Origin: Anticarsia gemmatalis
Lineage: Eukaryota; Arthropoda; Insecta; Lepidoptera; Erebidae
Reading direction: 5' to 3'
Assembly: GCF_050436995.1 (NCBI RefSeq)
Contig: NC_134764.1
Span: 9,424,001-9,488,000, forward strand
Length of the DNA stretch: 64,000 nucleotides
Shown here in pieces: positions 45,191 through 56,199 of this stretch. Position 1 is the first letter of the stretch, and the number at the start of each line of letters is the position of its first letter. Both the position numbers and the translations under genes were made by a program. A model generated the notes under the pieces. The model saw only the letters and a program-made list of their open reading frames with translations. It searched no databases and was not told the origin of the DNA.

Positions 45191-48100
45191 AACTAGGAAA
45201 CAACTTTATAATTGATAAAATGGAAAATAAATAAATGGGTTTTAAGTATATTCATCACTTTTAAACTCTTACAAATAAAAATTTTCAATAATCAACAACT
45301 TAATACCAATAAAAACAAAACCCCAAAATAAACATTTTATATAAAAAATAACAGTTTTAAATCTCCGAAATTATCTGCCACCGTTATTTAGATAACAAAA
45401 CATAAGGTTAGAAACATCACGTTGAAATACAGAGAAATAAATACGAAGGTAATCTCCCTGTAAAACGTTTTCAATGAGTAAATTTGTATTTTAATCTGCC
45501 CCGAAATGGGGAAGTAGGAAAAGCCTTCGTTGTTCTCTAAGCGATGCTATCTCTTTCACTCCAATACAAAAAAGCAAAGTGAAAAAAGGATAGAGGACGT
45601 GAATTTCGGGATTAACAGTTAAATTTGTAGCTTTGTGTACGTAGTGAATGTGTTTAAGTCATTCAGATGACATCGCTTGGAGTTACGATTCACTAGGTAA
45701 GGTTATTGACCCGGTTTTAAGGTAACTGCGACTATTGTTACTTAATTTAGGCGTTTGTGTTGATTAAGTTATACTTAAACACTTTGTAGCTTTTTACTTT
45801 TTGTAGCATAAAATTAAAAAAATTCCTCGTCATTATATTTAAAAACGATGTCTGAAACGAGCTCTCTGACCACAGAGCAGAAAAAAAATTAAGTTAGGGA
45901 AGTATCCTTAATTTAGGGGATTTCGGGGATTTCATAGTCAATAATATGTATGAATAAACAGATATAATATATGATATAACACTACGAACAAAATTTAACG
46001 TGAGCCAAATGTGGTTGTGTTGATCAAACGCTTTACCTGTCCAAAGGAGAACAAGTGAAAGGTCATCTTACTTAACATTCAAATCAAATTCAAAAGGTCA
46101 AGCATTTTACTCTAAAGTACAACGTATAATTCAATATTTTCATAATGAGACACGTACTATCTCTGATTGTAAATCCGATAACAGTTTTGATATTTCTTTT
46201 CTAAGCAATATTGATCACTTAGATAGAAAAATCTTGAAAAAAAAAGGAAAATAAGGGTCTTGTTTAAAGTCTAGACGATACAAATCTCAACTAATGTCAA
46301 TAAACTGACAGTAAATCTTAATTACCTACTGGAGCCTAGTGCGATAGTTAATGGTTTAGTAAGTAATATTGAAATTACGTCCAAATAAGTGTTTAATAAA
46401 TTAGTGACTATAGTTTACTAGCTGGTACTAATATGTTTACAATCTGGAGTAACGTGTATATGCTTTAAAACCAGCTACAAAGGTTAGATTTTATAAAGTT
46501 ATTTGCTAGACAAATAGTATCTGTATCCAATTATCCATTCTTGCACTATTTGATTATTAATAATATTTAAAGTAATAAATTATTAAACTTTAAGTTTTAT
46601 ATTTTTTATATTACCAAGTTTTAATCTAGAGTCATCATCCGTGTGATACGCTATAAAAGTAAGCTTTGCTTCACACTTTATACGATATAGTTTTTTTTGG
46701 AATTTAGGATGATTTGAACTTTACACCACACCCCCTACGTGCAGGGTTAATAGTTTATCAAAATAACATAGACATGATTCCTATTATAGATTCAATCTAG
46801 AGCTTCTATCAAATTAAGATATCAATTCATCAAAGTTTAAAGCCAAACAAATCATGATTTAGGTTCACAATTATCTATCTAATCTATAGCTTAATACTAA
46901 AAATCTATAAATAAAAAAAGATCAGTGAATATTTTTTATCGCCACATAGAGATTTATATCATTGAAGCTATATTTTACATGGATGATGTTTTCTCTCGGT
47001 TAAAGATCCCATGACTTCATGTGAATCGTAAAATGTTATCACATCTTGAAGTGGTCATAAACGTGCTATAGGATCTTTTAGGAGATCAAACCTACTTACA
47101 TATAGTCTAAAAGTCGATGGAAAGGTCACAACTTCTAACCTCACTTTTAGAGTATATTTATTTTCTCTATTGATCACGTTATTATAATTATTTATTTCGA
47201 AGGCTTTTGATTTTTTCTGTGGTATATCCAAAGTCAGTTTAGGATTATGATTAAATATCATGGCATATATCCTTACAAAGGCAAAAATAAAGAGATGATT
47301 TGGATTTGGATAAGGATATAATTATGAACCTCAGGCATGTGGCAAATAAAAATTTAAAAATAATATGTACTATAAGATCGCCACTTTTATACCCGGTGCA
47401 GGCAGAAGTGTATTTCGTTCACGTTTCATAGAGTTACCTTTTTTTATTTAATGAATATGTAAACTTCATTACTTCCATTAAATGTAAACCAAATAAATGT
47501 ATTTGGCACGCAACAAACCAACAAAATGAGGCACGATCCGATTCCTCAGTAAATTCAGTCGTAACATTACAAAGTTATGACAATTACAGTTCATTACTTC
47601 ACTTAATGAACGAAATGAAATTGCGTCGGAAAATAATTTTCATTAAAATTGAGCTTTCATGTGGAGTCAGACGTAAAAGTTACTTTTCTGTAGCAACAAC
47701 AAATTGAAATACTCTAGTTAACCCATCTCCAAACTTCCAAAGCGATGGCGGTATCTAGACAGATTCTGAAGATATTGTACAACAAAATCAAAAGACCGAG
47801 AAGAACGGAGAGATTGCTTTGCCCAGTGGAAAAAAGCAACTTTATAGTTTATTATAGAATAGAAGACAAGAACGCGAGCACGCACTTTACCTTAGAATGT
47901 CTGACAATTCAGTGCAGGTTACACTTGACGTAGCCAGTTTGTCTATGACCAAGGCCAGAGTAACGCCAATACGTCTGGAATTCCGATTCCAACATTTTTC
48001 AGAAACACTTGCTTGATATGTGACTCAAGGGCTCTAAAATCACTGAACGAATAAAACATTTTAAAGGTATCCTTTTAACCGCAAAGATACAGGGAAGTTC

Positions 48101-50045
48101 TAGAACCGCCTAATTACTTAGAACCTTTGACGATCAATCAAAATACAACCTTTATAAATGTTGACATAAGACCTCAGGGATTTTCCTGGAACAACTTGAT
48201 ACCATTAGCCTTTTCGCTTGAAGTCTATTATACAAGCCAGCTTTTTCCTCATTAATTTAAAACATTTTAATTTTTTTGTAAAACTTTCGACTGGTTAATC
48301 AACATTGGGATTTTTTTTTGCCATTCGGCGGCTTGTGGTACTCATGACGCCGCTATCACAGCTTGCTTATACTTACTGAATTATATAATCAAAATGAAAT
48401 TAATAATTAAATAACAGTCAACACACAACATCTACTGCATTTAAGCTTACGTACTCCTACCAGTAGTCAGAAGCATGATAGTCTAACAAACAGTTTTGCC
48501 TAGTTGTATCGTGTTATAACCCAGATGAATGGGTTGTGGAGGTCCGGTAGGCAGGCGCTTCATGTAGAATACTGGTATTCAGCTGTATGCGGTGAGACTG
48601 GAAGCTGACTTCAACGTAAAAATAGGCTAGGCTGATTGATTGAAACCATTAACGATCTTATAAGGACGGCCTTATAAATATTTTCTTGCAATCACTTCAT
48701 TGGTCTCTTGATGCTGTATTTACTCGTAAAAATTCAGCTTATAATCTCCATTAATTAGGCCTACAATATAATAGAGAACCTCACTTATCGCTAAAACATA
48801 ATCACTGATACAACTTTTAAAACATTTAACGCTTCACAGATCAAATACATTTACCAACTACTCATTACTTTAACTTGTTGATAATAATGAAAACTTTACC
48901 AAATACTAAACACTTTATTTACTACTAAGCCGGTCAACAAACCGTCCATGGGAAGGTCAATGACCGTCTGACCTAAGCAAAGCTGCTTTAGCGAATATAC
49001 ACATGAATCCTTTACAGCTTTTTATATCGTCCGATGCGATAACACCGTCTGTACAGGATTACTGATAACGTATTGAAATAAGGCTTTGGAAAGTTGCATT
49101 CACTGGTTCTAACGACTAAAGATAAACTACCTTTAGTAAGTTCAAATGAATGGCAATTTAGTGATGCTTCAGCTGAGTGTACTGTCTATTTTGAAAAGCA
49201 GAATGAAAGGTGTTTGTCAAAGACTGGTCAAAAGTACGATGGCTAAATAAATCCTTGGAATAACCAATAGATTTACTAGTATTACGAGAAACATACAGTG
49301 TCGATCGTTTAGGAGAGTAAGATTTTTTCTTAATTTTGAAAAAAAATAAATCAAAAGTATCAACTGTTTAATTCGCTATACATATATTGTTTTTTATAAA
49401 CCGACAAAATGCAAGACATCTCTCACTTGCAACTGTTGTAATATCAAAGGTTCTTATTTAGTGCTATAGACTAAAATATTTGATCGTAAGTCCAATATTT
49501 TACTACTACGTTCCATACTAGGAAGAAACGTTACAGTTTATTTCGCTAGACGCTTCGCAATATCGTACCGTCCAATGTAAATACACTCCCCTCGTGTGAA
49601 TTTCAATAGAAATTTCTCCCCATTCAAAGTTCAACACCATTGTCGAAATGTAATATTAAAATTTAACACGAAACTTCTGATACGCCATTGACAAGTTCGG
49701 AGTCGATTCCAAAGATATTTAATTTCATGAAAGCAATTTTACTTATCTTTCGTCGAACACCTTACAGATATTCGTATGTGTTAGATGTTATTAACATCGT
49801 TATGTTTAAAACGATCTCATTCAATGTTATAGATATTTAGGGGGAAATATTACTGACAGGAAAACGTGAGTTTATTTTGCTAACGTTCTTAACAGTTTCA
49901 TGACAAATTCATATGCTTCTAAACTACACAGAGCTCTATGGTATCCAGACTAACACCTATATAATATGTAACACTTGCGCTCATTACAAGAAAATATTTG
50001 TTTTTTACTGCATTTTCTCCGCGTGATAGAACGCAGCAGTGGCAT
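45191..50045. other. Unique AT-rich DNA with one repeat fragment
   Basis: No gene supported over 4.9 kb. GATGCTATCTCTTTCACT with AAGTGAAAAAAGGATAG at 45540-45596 is an imperfect inverted repeat. 47800-47830 (GACCGAGAAGAACGGAGAGA then TTGCTTTGCCCAGTGG) may be a decayed RTE 3' end. A better fragment is at 48525-48645. Confidence 0.4.
48525..48645 (+). repeat. Dispersed repeat fragment (GTAGGCAG..CACTGGTATTCAGC family)
   Basis: GGGTTGTGGAGGTCCGGTAG, GCAGGCGCTTCATGTAGAAT, ACTGGTATTCAGCTGTATGC, GAGACTGGAAGCTGACTTCA and AAATAGGCTAGGC occur in the order of a common lepidopteran 3' repeat end. The tail microsatellite is not preserved. Confidence 0.5.
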
Positions 50046-50219
50046 GAGCTAGGTTAAGTCAGCCTTGAACTACCGATAACCAGAAGATATAGAGAAATTT
50101 TGCACACAAACCTGATCAGCGCCTTTAATGGGCCCCGTTAGAACAAATTTGGCAGTACATTTTTAATGTCAAACTCTCGATACTCGTCAGTATCGACAGA
50201 AAAAAATTTCGCTACAGTA
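50046..50219 (+). mobile_element. MITE family A, degenerate left end
   Basis: ACCTGATCAGCGCCTTTAAT, ACAAATTTGGCAGTACATTT and AATGTCAAACTCTCGATACT, then TTTCGCTACAGTAG match the family from the centre to the right end. The left TIR is barely recognisable (GAGCTAGGTTAAG...CTACCGATAACC). Confidence 0.65.
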
Positions 50220-50924
50220 GCTGTTTGTTGAGGTTGGGTCCTCTTTTAATTTCAAGATTAAACTTATAGTAAATCCAGTTGTAGCAACATTTTCACTAAA
50301 GCGCACAATTCCCAAATATTTATTGTTGTATCAATGGATATCGCCAACAATTTTGTTTTATCCCAATATTTATAGCGTATACGTAACAATGTAAACATAT
50401 TTCAATACATTAGTTCCATTAGTTAGCAATCGTTCTCGATGTATCGCTCCCTCGGGCGGTGCGATATGACATGTTGTGAACTGCACGTTTAATGTCTGTA
50501 TGGAGATTATGTGTGAATGTGGATGTAATCATTGCGTGGTATTGTTGTCGCAAAAACTGAGTGATTTATTTAAGCTGTGTTTTGAAAACGATTTTTATTA
50601 GTAAAAATTCTTTCCAGTACGCATTTTGTAGTTTATTTTAGTGCTAATGCAATTTGATGCTTTATTTAACGATACTCTTCATATGTAAAACTAAGGCTTA
50701 AGGATATAATTTTATATAGCTGTTTCATTTTTTCACGTAAGTAAAATGCGGTACAGTACGTGGTATTTTGCTTTTGTATTGATTATAGCAGACGGTGACC
50801 AAGACCTAAGAAAGTTGACTTCTTTGCGTTCCGTACCTAAAATGAGGTAATTATATAGGCATGAATTTCGTCATAAACTCTATGGAACTCAAAAAAAACA
50901 ATGTGCATTATTATCTAAATGATA
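50220..50924. other. AT-rich spacer, nothing recognised
   Basis: TATCGC (50442-50447) and GCGATA (50461-50466) flank a GC-rich loop. Otherwise no feature. Confidence 0.4.
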
Positions 50925-51332
50925 TACAGGGTGTCCCAAAACTCAACGATAATCCGAGACAGGATGAAAGGCCAAGTCATACCGGTTCTAGGAAAAATAA
51001 AAAAAAAATTCTATATCACTTGGTTCAGCAATAATAGACACTTTTCAAAAAAGTTGAAATTCCACACCCTTGGTCGCATTTTCAAGTCCTGTGATCACCA
51101 ATGTCACAATTTCGCTGTGTTTTTTTCAATTTCGTGATCTTCATTAAATATGCTATTAATCGTAAAACAAATTAATGCACAAAACATTGTTAATTTAATA
51201 AAAAAAGTTAAGTTTTAGTGAGTCATGGTTCACAAAAATATCGTTAGTTAACTTTGACGCTTCATATTGAAAAAAAAATGTACTACACTACCCTTGGCAA
51301 GTTATTTCAAAAGTTGGCGCATTTAATCAAGA

Positions 51333-51663
51333 TTTCAAAATGGTGCAACACTTGCCACTTTTCTTGCCATTAAATTTGTTATTTTTATTTGAACGACGAG
51401 TGTCCCCGAAAATGGATCGGACGGAGTGGTACAATTGTATGGCCTCCTCGTTCCCCCGATCTAAATCCAGTAGATATTTTTACTGGGAATGCATAAAAGA
51501 AAAAGTCTATTCAAAATCTATCAGAACTTCGCCAGAAAATTGACACAGCGTCAGAAGAAATAAATGCAAGGAATTTTGCTTGATTGGTAAAAAGATCTTT
51601 TGTACGCCGTTGCAGAGCCTGTATTCGTGCCAGAGGAAAGCAATTATTTTTAGTAAAAAGGTA
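51333..51663 (+). pseudogene. Transposase C-terminal relic, left arm
   Basis: Traces of a DDE transposase in changing frames: FQNGA (51333-51347), where relatives have FQQDGAP, so the second catalytic Asp is replaced by Asn. Then KWIGRSG near 51410 and WPPRSPDLNPVD (51440-51475) around the third acidic residue. IKEKVYS follows after a +1 shift, then RRCRACIRARGKQLF (from 51605), the typical C-terminus. A stop and at least two frameshifts make it non-functional. The N-terminal half is absent. Confidence 0.8.
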
Positions 51664-51784
51664 ATTGAGTCAGTCCATAACCAATATTTAATGTAATAAA
51701 CATAAGAGGTACAAATAATTTAAAAAAAAGAATGAACGAACCAACGTTCTTATTTAATTATTCTCCTTAAACTAATGTAATTCC

Positions 51785-52109
51785 GAATTGTTTTCCTCTG
51801 GCACGAATACAGGCTCTGCAACGCCTTACAAAAGACCTTTGCAAGAGTCAAGCAAAATTCCTTGCATTTATTTCTTCTGACGCTGTGTCAATTTTCTGGC
51901 GAAGTTTTGATAGATTTTGTATTGATTTCGAATAGACTTTTTCTTTTATGCATTCCCAGTAAAAATATCTACTGGATTTAGATCGGGGGAACGAGGAGGC
52001 CATACAATTGTACCACTCCGTCCGATCCATTTTCGGGGACACTCGTCGTTCAAATAAAAATAACAAATTTAATGGCAAGAAAAGTGGCAAGTGTTGCACC
52101 ATTTTGAAA
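51785..52109 (-). pseudogene. Transposase C-terminal relic, right arm
   Basis: Mirror of the left-arm relic on the minus strand: FQNGA, KWIGRSG, WPPRSPDLNPVD, then IKEKVYSKSIQNLSKLRQKI, DTASEEINARNFA and RRCRACIRARGKQFG. It retains 11 bp missing from the left arm, giving a longer KSIQNLSKLRQ stretch. The same catalytic Asp is lost, so the arms share an already damaged ancestor. Confidence 0.8.
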
Positions 52110-52517
52110 TCTTGATTAAATGCGCCAACTTTTGAAATAACTTGCCAAGGGTAGTGTAGTACATTTTTTTTTCAATATGAAGCGTCAAAGTTAACTAACG
52201 ATATTTTTGTGAACCATGACTCACTAAAACTTAACTTTTTTTATTAAATTAACAATGTTTTGTGCATTAATTTGTTTTACGATTAATAGCATATTTAATG
52301 AAGATCACGAAATTGAAAAAAACACAGCGAAATTGTGACATTGGTGATCACAGGACTTGAAAATGCGACCAAGGGTGTGGAATTTCAACTTTTTTGAAAA
52401 GTGTCTATTATTGCTGAACCAAGTGATATAGAATTTTTTTTTTATTTTTCCTAGAACCGGTATGACTTGGCCTTTCATCCTGTCTCGGATTATCGTTGAG
52501 TTTTGGGACACCCTGTA

Positions 52518-53532
52518 TAATGTCGAGAGTAGTATTTGCAGATATTGAATTTAGCAAAGACTGTCAAACAAAAAATCCTTTTAATGAGATCATTTCAAGA
52601 ACAAATCTAGATATCAAACATTTTATGACCAACAAAAAAATACCACTCAATCAACAGTAAAAGTCAAAATCCAAATTAAAGGAGTACCATAAAGTTTATT
52701 ACAAGAAACAAATTAAAGTGTTCAAAGAGAAGGTTTAGAGGTCCCGGAGGTTTCACTTATCTTGATTACTGAAGAGCCACAACATGTATCGGCGTTTTAA
52801 GACCTTTGAAAAGGCAAATAGACGGTTATTTTTTTTGAATTTGAGGTGTTTTTTGTGTAGTTAAGTGCACGGTGAATGCATAGAGACCGTGTATAATGTA
52901 TATGTATATGTATGTTACTCCTGTTTTAAGAGCTATATCACTACATATATATATTCCCGCGTTTATCCCTATGTCTGTATGTATAGTTAGATCTTTAAAA
53001 CTACGCTACGGATTGTGATGCAGTTTTTTTAATAGATAGGGTGATTCAAGAACAATGTTTATATGTAAAAATGGTAAAGATTTTTTTGTAAAATAACTGC
53101 TTAAATCGAGCAAAGCCGGGGCGGTCTGCTAGTATTGTATAATTTTATTTAGCATTGGGTTATGCATTTGACTTTTTATACAAAAAACAGCTTTTACGCA
53201 CCGAACTGAAGTTTTACATTGCATACCTGTGAAAGTATACTACGAATCCCACTATTAGTATTCCGTATATTATGCACACAAACACAGATTGTGAACAAAC
53301 ATTGGGGTTATACAAATATTTGGAGCCGATAAAACAAATTCTCGTTAAAATAATATTTTTGAATCAGCCGTTCTATGAATAATACAGTCGATTTAATGAA
53401 CAGCTGTGAAGTAATAAAGGTGTGATAGCATTTTATACAAATGTATTGCAAGAAATTAATTACAAATTCAGAGTATTTTTAATGTTACGTAAAATCACGC
53501 GTTTTACCCATAGGGATGTTTATATTATGAAT
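52518..53532. other. AT-rich DNA with a degenerate Helitron-like tail
   Basis: 52940-53133 keeps CCCGCGTTTATCCC, TTTAAAACTACGCTACGGAT, TGATGCAGTTTTTTTAATAG, ATAGGGTGATTCAAGAACAA and a final GGCGGTCTGCTAG: a decayed Helitron-like element of a further family ending in CTAG. Nothing else is recognised. Confidence 0.45.
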
Positions 53533-53745
53533 AAATAAATAAATTTAACCCATTACTGTCCCACTGCTGGGCCTAACTCCTCCCGTAATGAGGGAGGAGT
53601 TAGGCCTTGAGTCCACCACGCTGGCCAAGTGCGGGTTGGGGACTTTGCATGCCCTTAATAAATGTATTAAACAAATTTTAGGCATACAAGATTCCTCACG
53701 ATGTTGTCAACTTATACTACTCGGCTATCACTGCTACATATTATG
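53533..53745 (-). repeat. SINE with RTE-like tail, reverse orientation
   Basis: TGTCCCACTGCTGGGCC (53557-53573) complements the RTE 3' end. AAATAAATAAATTTAACCC on its left is the tail. Next is a perfect 15-bp GC-rich hairpin (53570-53584 with 53592-53606). GGCCTTGAGTCCACCACGCT, GGGGACTTTGCATGCCC and CTCGGCTATCACTGC match the SINE at 27300-27600. Confidence 0.65.
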
Positions 53746-54509
53746 ACTGTAAAAATAATTTGACTGTTTGATTATTTGTTCTTTAATAAACTGCATTGAA
53801 TATATTAAGCAAGTGAAATTGCCTACATCCTAAAAAAGAATGAAAAGAGCTATTCATAATGAAGTTTAAAAAAATAAATAAAATCTATGTTTTGAAATCA
53901 TTTTAATTGCTTAACCCTTTTTTATTTGATTACATTAAGGTGCCATGATATAGAAAAATTTTGAAAGTATAAAGTACACAGCAGAACTGTCAAAATAATA
54001 CTTATTTTTAAATATATTTAACGTTCATAAATAAAAATATTTCCCAAAAAACAAATTCATAAACTACTTTAACTTTTTAACTGAAATAAAAATCTTGTTA
54101 AAAGTGTTCATAACTTTGCACTTTCAAAACCTGGACTATTCAAAAACTAAATAATAACCTCCAGACGTACTTGTCATAAAAAACCTGAAAATCTGAAATG
54201 CCTGAGTCTAAAATAACTAAAATAAAACGTCAAAAATTTGATGTAAATATTTGTACATTAAAATTTAATTAATGTGACTAAAATAAAAGAGATTTTCAGT
54301 CATAAATGTCATGTTAAAATTGTGACATTGTTTGCCCATCGGTCTTGTACGTAAACAATTAAATTGTCAAAGAGTTGCCTTGCTGTAATTATTATTGTAA
54401 AGTTAAAATTTGTTTGGTATATCTGATTGTTTTAAAAAATACTTTGAAAAAAGTGCGAAGAGCATACTTTTTAGTGAATAAGCTTATTTACGTACAAAGT
54501 AGAGCGTCA
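53746..54509. other. AT-rich spacer, nothing recognised
   Basis: Strongly A/T-biased sequence. No gene or repeat is identified. Confidence 0.4.
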
Positions 54510-54556
54510 TTCTCTTCATGACTACTGTGAAAGGTCGAATTCGATTCCCAGGGGGG
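54510..54556 (+). repeat. SINE-like B-box fragment
   Basis: GTCGAATTCGATTCCCAGGG at 54533-54552 resembles a tRNA-SINE B box. It ends exactly where family-B MITE sequence starts. Confidence 0.3.
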
Positions 54557-54886
54557 ATTTGAAAACAAAAATGCTGGACATTGCTTACTTCCTTAGAATA
54601 AAATGATCAACACGGTACGAAAAAGCATCAATGAACTGTACCTCGATTCTCTACCACTATCGACTACCGACAACCGGCTAACTATCGAATTTTGACATTT
54701 AGAATGTACTGCCAAAATGTTTCCTACGACACCCGTCAGAGGCGCTGATCAGATTTTCATACAACATTTCTCGATGACAGTTCGGTTGTCGGTAGTCGAT
54801 AGTAGAAGAGAATCGAGGCACTGAATAGAGACCTTCAATTCGACGTACACTAGCTGTCAAAGAAGATACGTGATAAGCCCGCAGGT
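54557..54886. mobile_element. MITE family B, copy 4, 5'-truncated and interrupted
   Basis: ATTTGAAAACAAAAATGCTG, GACATTGCTTACTTCCTTAG and AGCATCAATGAACTG (54557-54638) match the family-B interior. The element resumes at 54820 with ACTGAATAGAGACCTTCAAT and ends AGATACGTGATAAGCCC. The family's left TIR is missing. A family-A MITE occupies 54639-54819. Confidence 0.85.
54639..54819 (-). mobile_element. MITE family A nested inside family B
   Basis: TACCTCGATTCTCTACCACT on the left and GTAGAAGAGAATCGAGGC on the right. CTATCGACTACCGACAACCG and CGGTTGTCGGTAGTCGATAG pair internally. ACTG before (54635-54638) and after (54820-54823) is a single ACTG in other family-B copies, so it is a 4-bp target duplication. 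Confidence 0.9.
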
Positions 54887-55522
54887 CAGGTTATAAAAAA
54901 TGCGATTTGAATAATTCTAATGAAGATACTGTAGTACTTATTTAGATAGTTCACTTCTTAAGTAAAGCTTTTCTTCAAAAAAAATGTATTGTAGTTCAGT
55001 TCAATAAAGAAAATTAAAAAACTAATATTACAAAACAAAAATAATAACAGTAATGCATCGAAAACAGCAAAAAGTAGTTCAAATAGGTACAGCTTTTAAT
55101 GTTTTACGTCAAAAGAAGCTTTAGATCAACAAGGTAATACACGAACTGTCTCAAATAGATCGGTTAGAAAGTGGCCACACTCCATAACGCGAGAGTTTCA
55201 AGTTTGTAACGTAAATTTACTTTAAAACTGTAATATCACTTTACATGAAATTTATCATAGAAAGTTATCTGAAAAATGACTGGAACTTCAATAGAGGGTC
55301 TTTTAATATTAGATTGAAATAGAAGTTGAGAAAAAGATCGATGGTTGGGAAATATTGTTTGGCCTTTTTTAAGTTAGAGCTCGTTGAAGACATAAGAATC
55401 AAACAAAGTGTATTTTTATGTAATTCCCGCTCACACTTACGCATTGTCAAATTCCTATAATTATTTTAATTATGACGTAGTTTGCACGTTTTTAACGGAC
55501 TGAGTATAATAAGAATAATCTT
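54887..55522. other. AT-rich spacer, nothing recognised
   Basis: About 640 bp with no supported feature. Confidence 0.4.
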
Positions 55523-55997
55523 ATGCCATCAAAAACATTCTGTAAAAACCTCAAGTCTCGCCGTAAAAAGTTGTGAGATCTATATAATACCAAGTCGATT
55601 AATCTATTTAGTCTCTACTTAAAGGACCTTCTGTCTTAAGTTATTACGTATGTTATTATCATGCCAATTTAAAAAGAAATACCTCTTAAACAAATAGACC
55701 GACCTGGCCATCGCATGATTTGATTATTAGTATGTATCACACTACACAGCACGACAAGAAGTTAATGCTCCTGAAATGTTAATAATGGCGAATTTGTGTT
55801 TTCTTGCGATGACCAAGTCGATCTATTTGTTTTAAAGGTATTTTTTTTTAAAATGGCATGATAATAACATACGTAATAACTTAAGACAGAAGGTCCTTTA
55901 AGTAGAGACTAAATAGATTAATCGACTTGGTATTATATAGATCTCACAACTTTTTACGGCGAGACTTGAGGTTTTTACAGAATGTTTTTGATGGCAT
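55523..55997. mobile_element. 475-bp foldback element with ~193-bp arms
   Basis: The left arm 55523-55715 starts ATGCCATCAAAAACATTCTG. The right arm 55805-55997 is its complement with only a few mismatches, clustered at the inner ends. The 89-bp centre contains GTATGTATCACACTACACAG. The outer ~150 bp of each arm looks perfectly paired. I see no convincing target-site duplication, so the mechanism is open. Non-coding. Confidence 0.85.
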
Positions 55998-56199
55998 CTC
56001 ACTTCTTTTTGTAGAGCGAACATAAGTCCAATTTGTATGGAAAGGCGTTTTTTTTTCATAATTCAACATATTTTCTTATGGGAATGTTGTTCAGTTTCAT
56101 GGGCTAAACACCCTTACTCACCCTTTACCCCCTCCCGTTTTGCCTCATATAGTAGGTACCTATTTACACCTATTTATTTTATTTTCTACAGAAATAATA

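Larger units (their letters stand above)
50925..52517. mobile_element. 1.6-kb foldback element from a Tc1/mariner-superfamily transposon
   Basis: Ends TACAGGGTGTCCCAAAACTC and its complement, with TA on both sides (50923-50924, 52518-52519). The two arms (about 50925-51650 and 51785-52517) are mirror copies of each other around a ~130-bp centre. Each arm carries the 3' part of a transposase gene reading inward. The arms are highly similar but not identical: the left arm lacks 11 bp present in the right arm near 51930, and the innermost 100 bp has more substitutions. A transcript across it would form a hairpin of about 700 bp. It needs an outside transposase to move. Confidence 0.9.

Noticed and set aside
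47745..47933. Small gene reading MAVSRQILKILYNK...
   Set aside because: It contains GACCGAGAAGAACGG...TTTGCCCAGTGG, more likely a decayed RTE 3' end; no domain.
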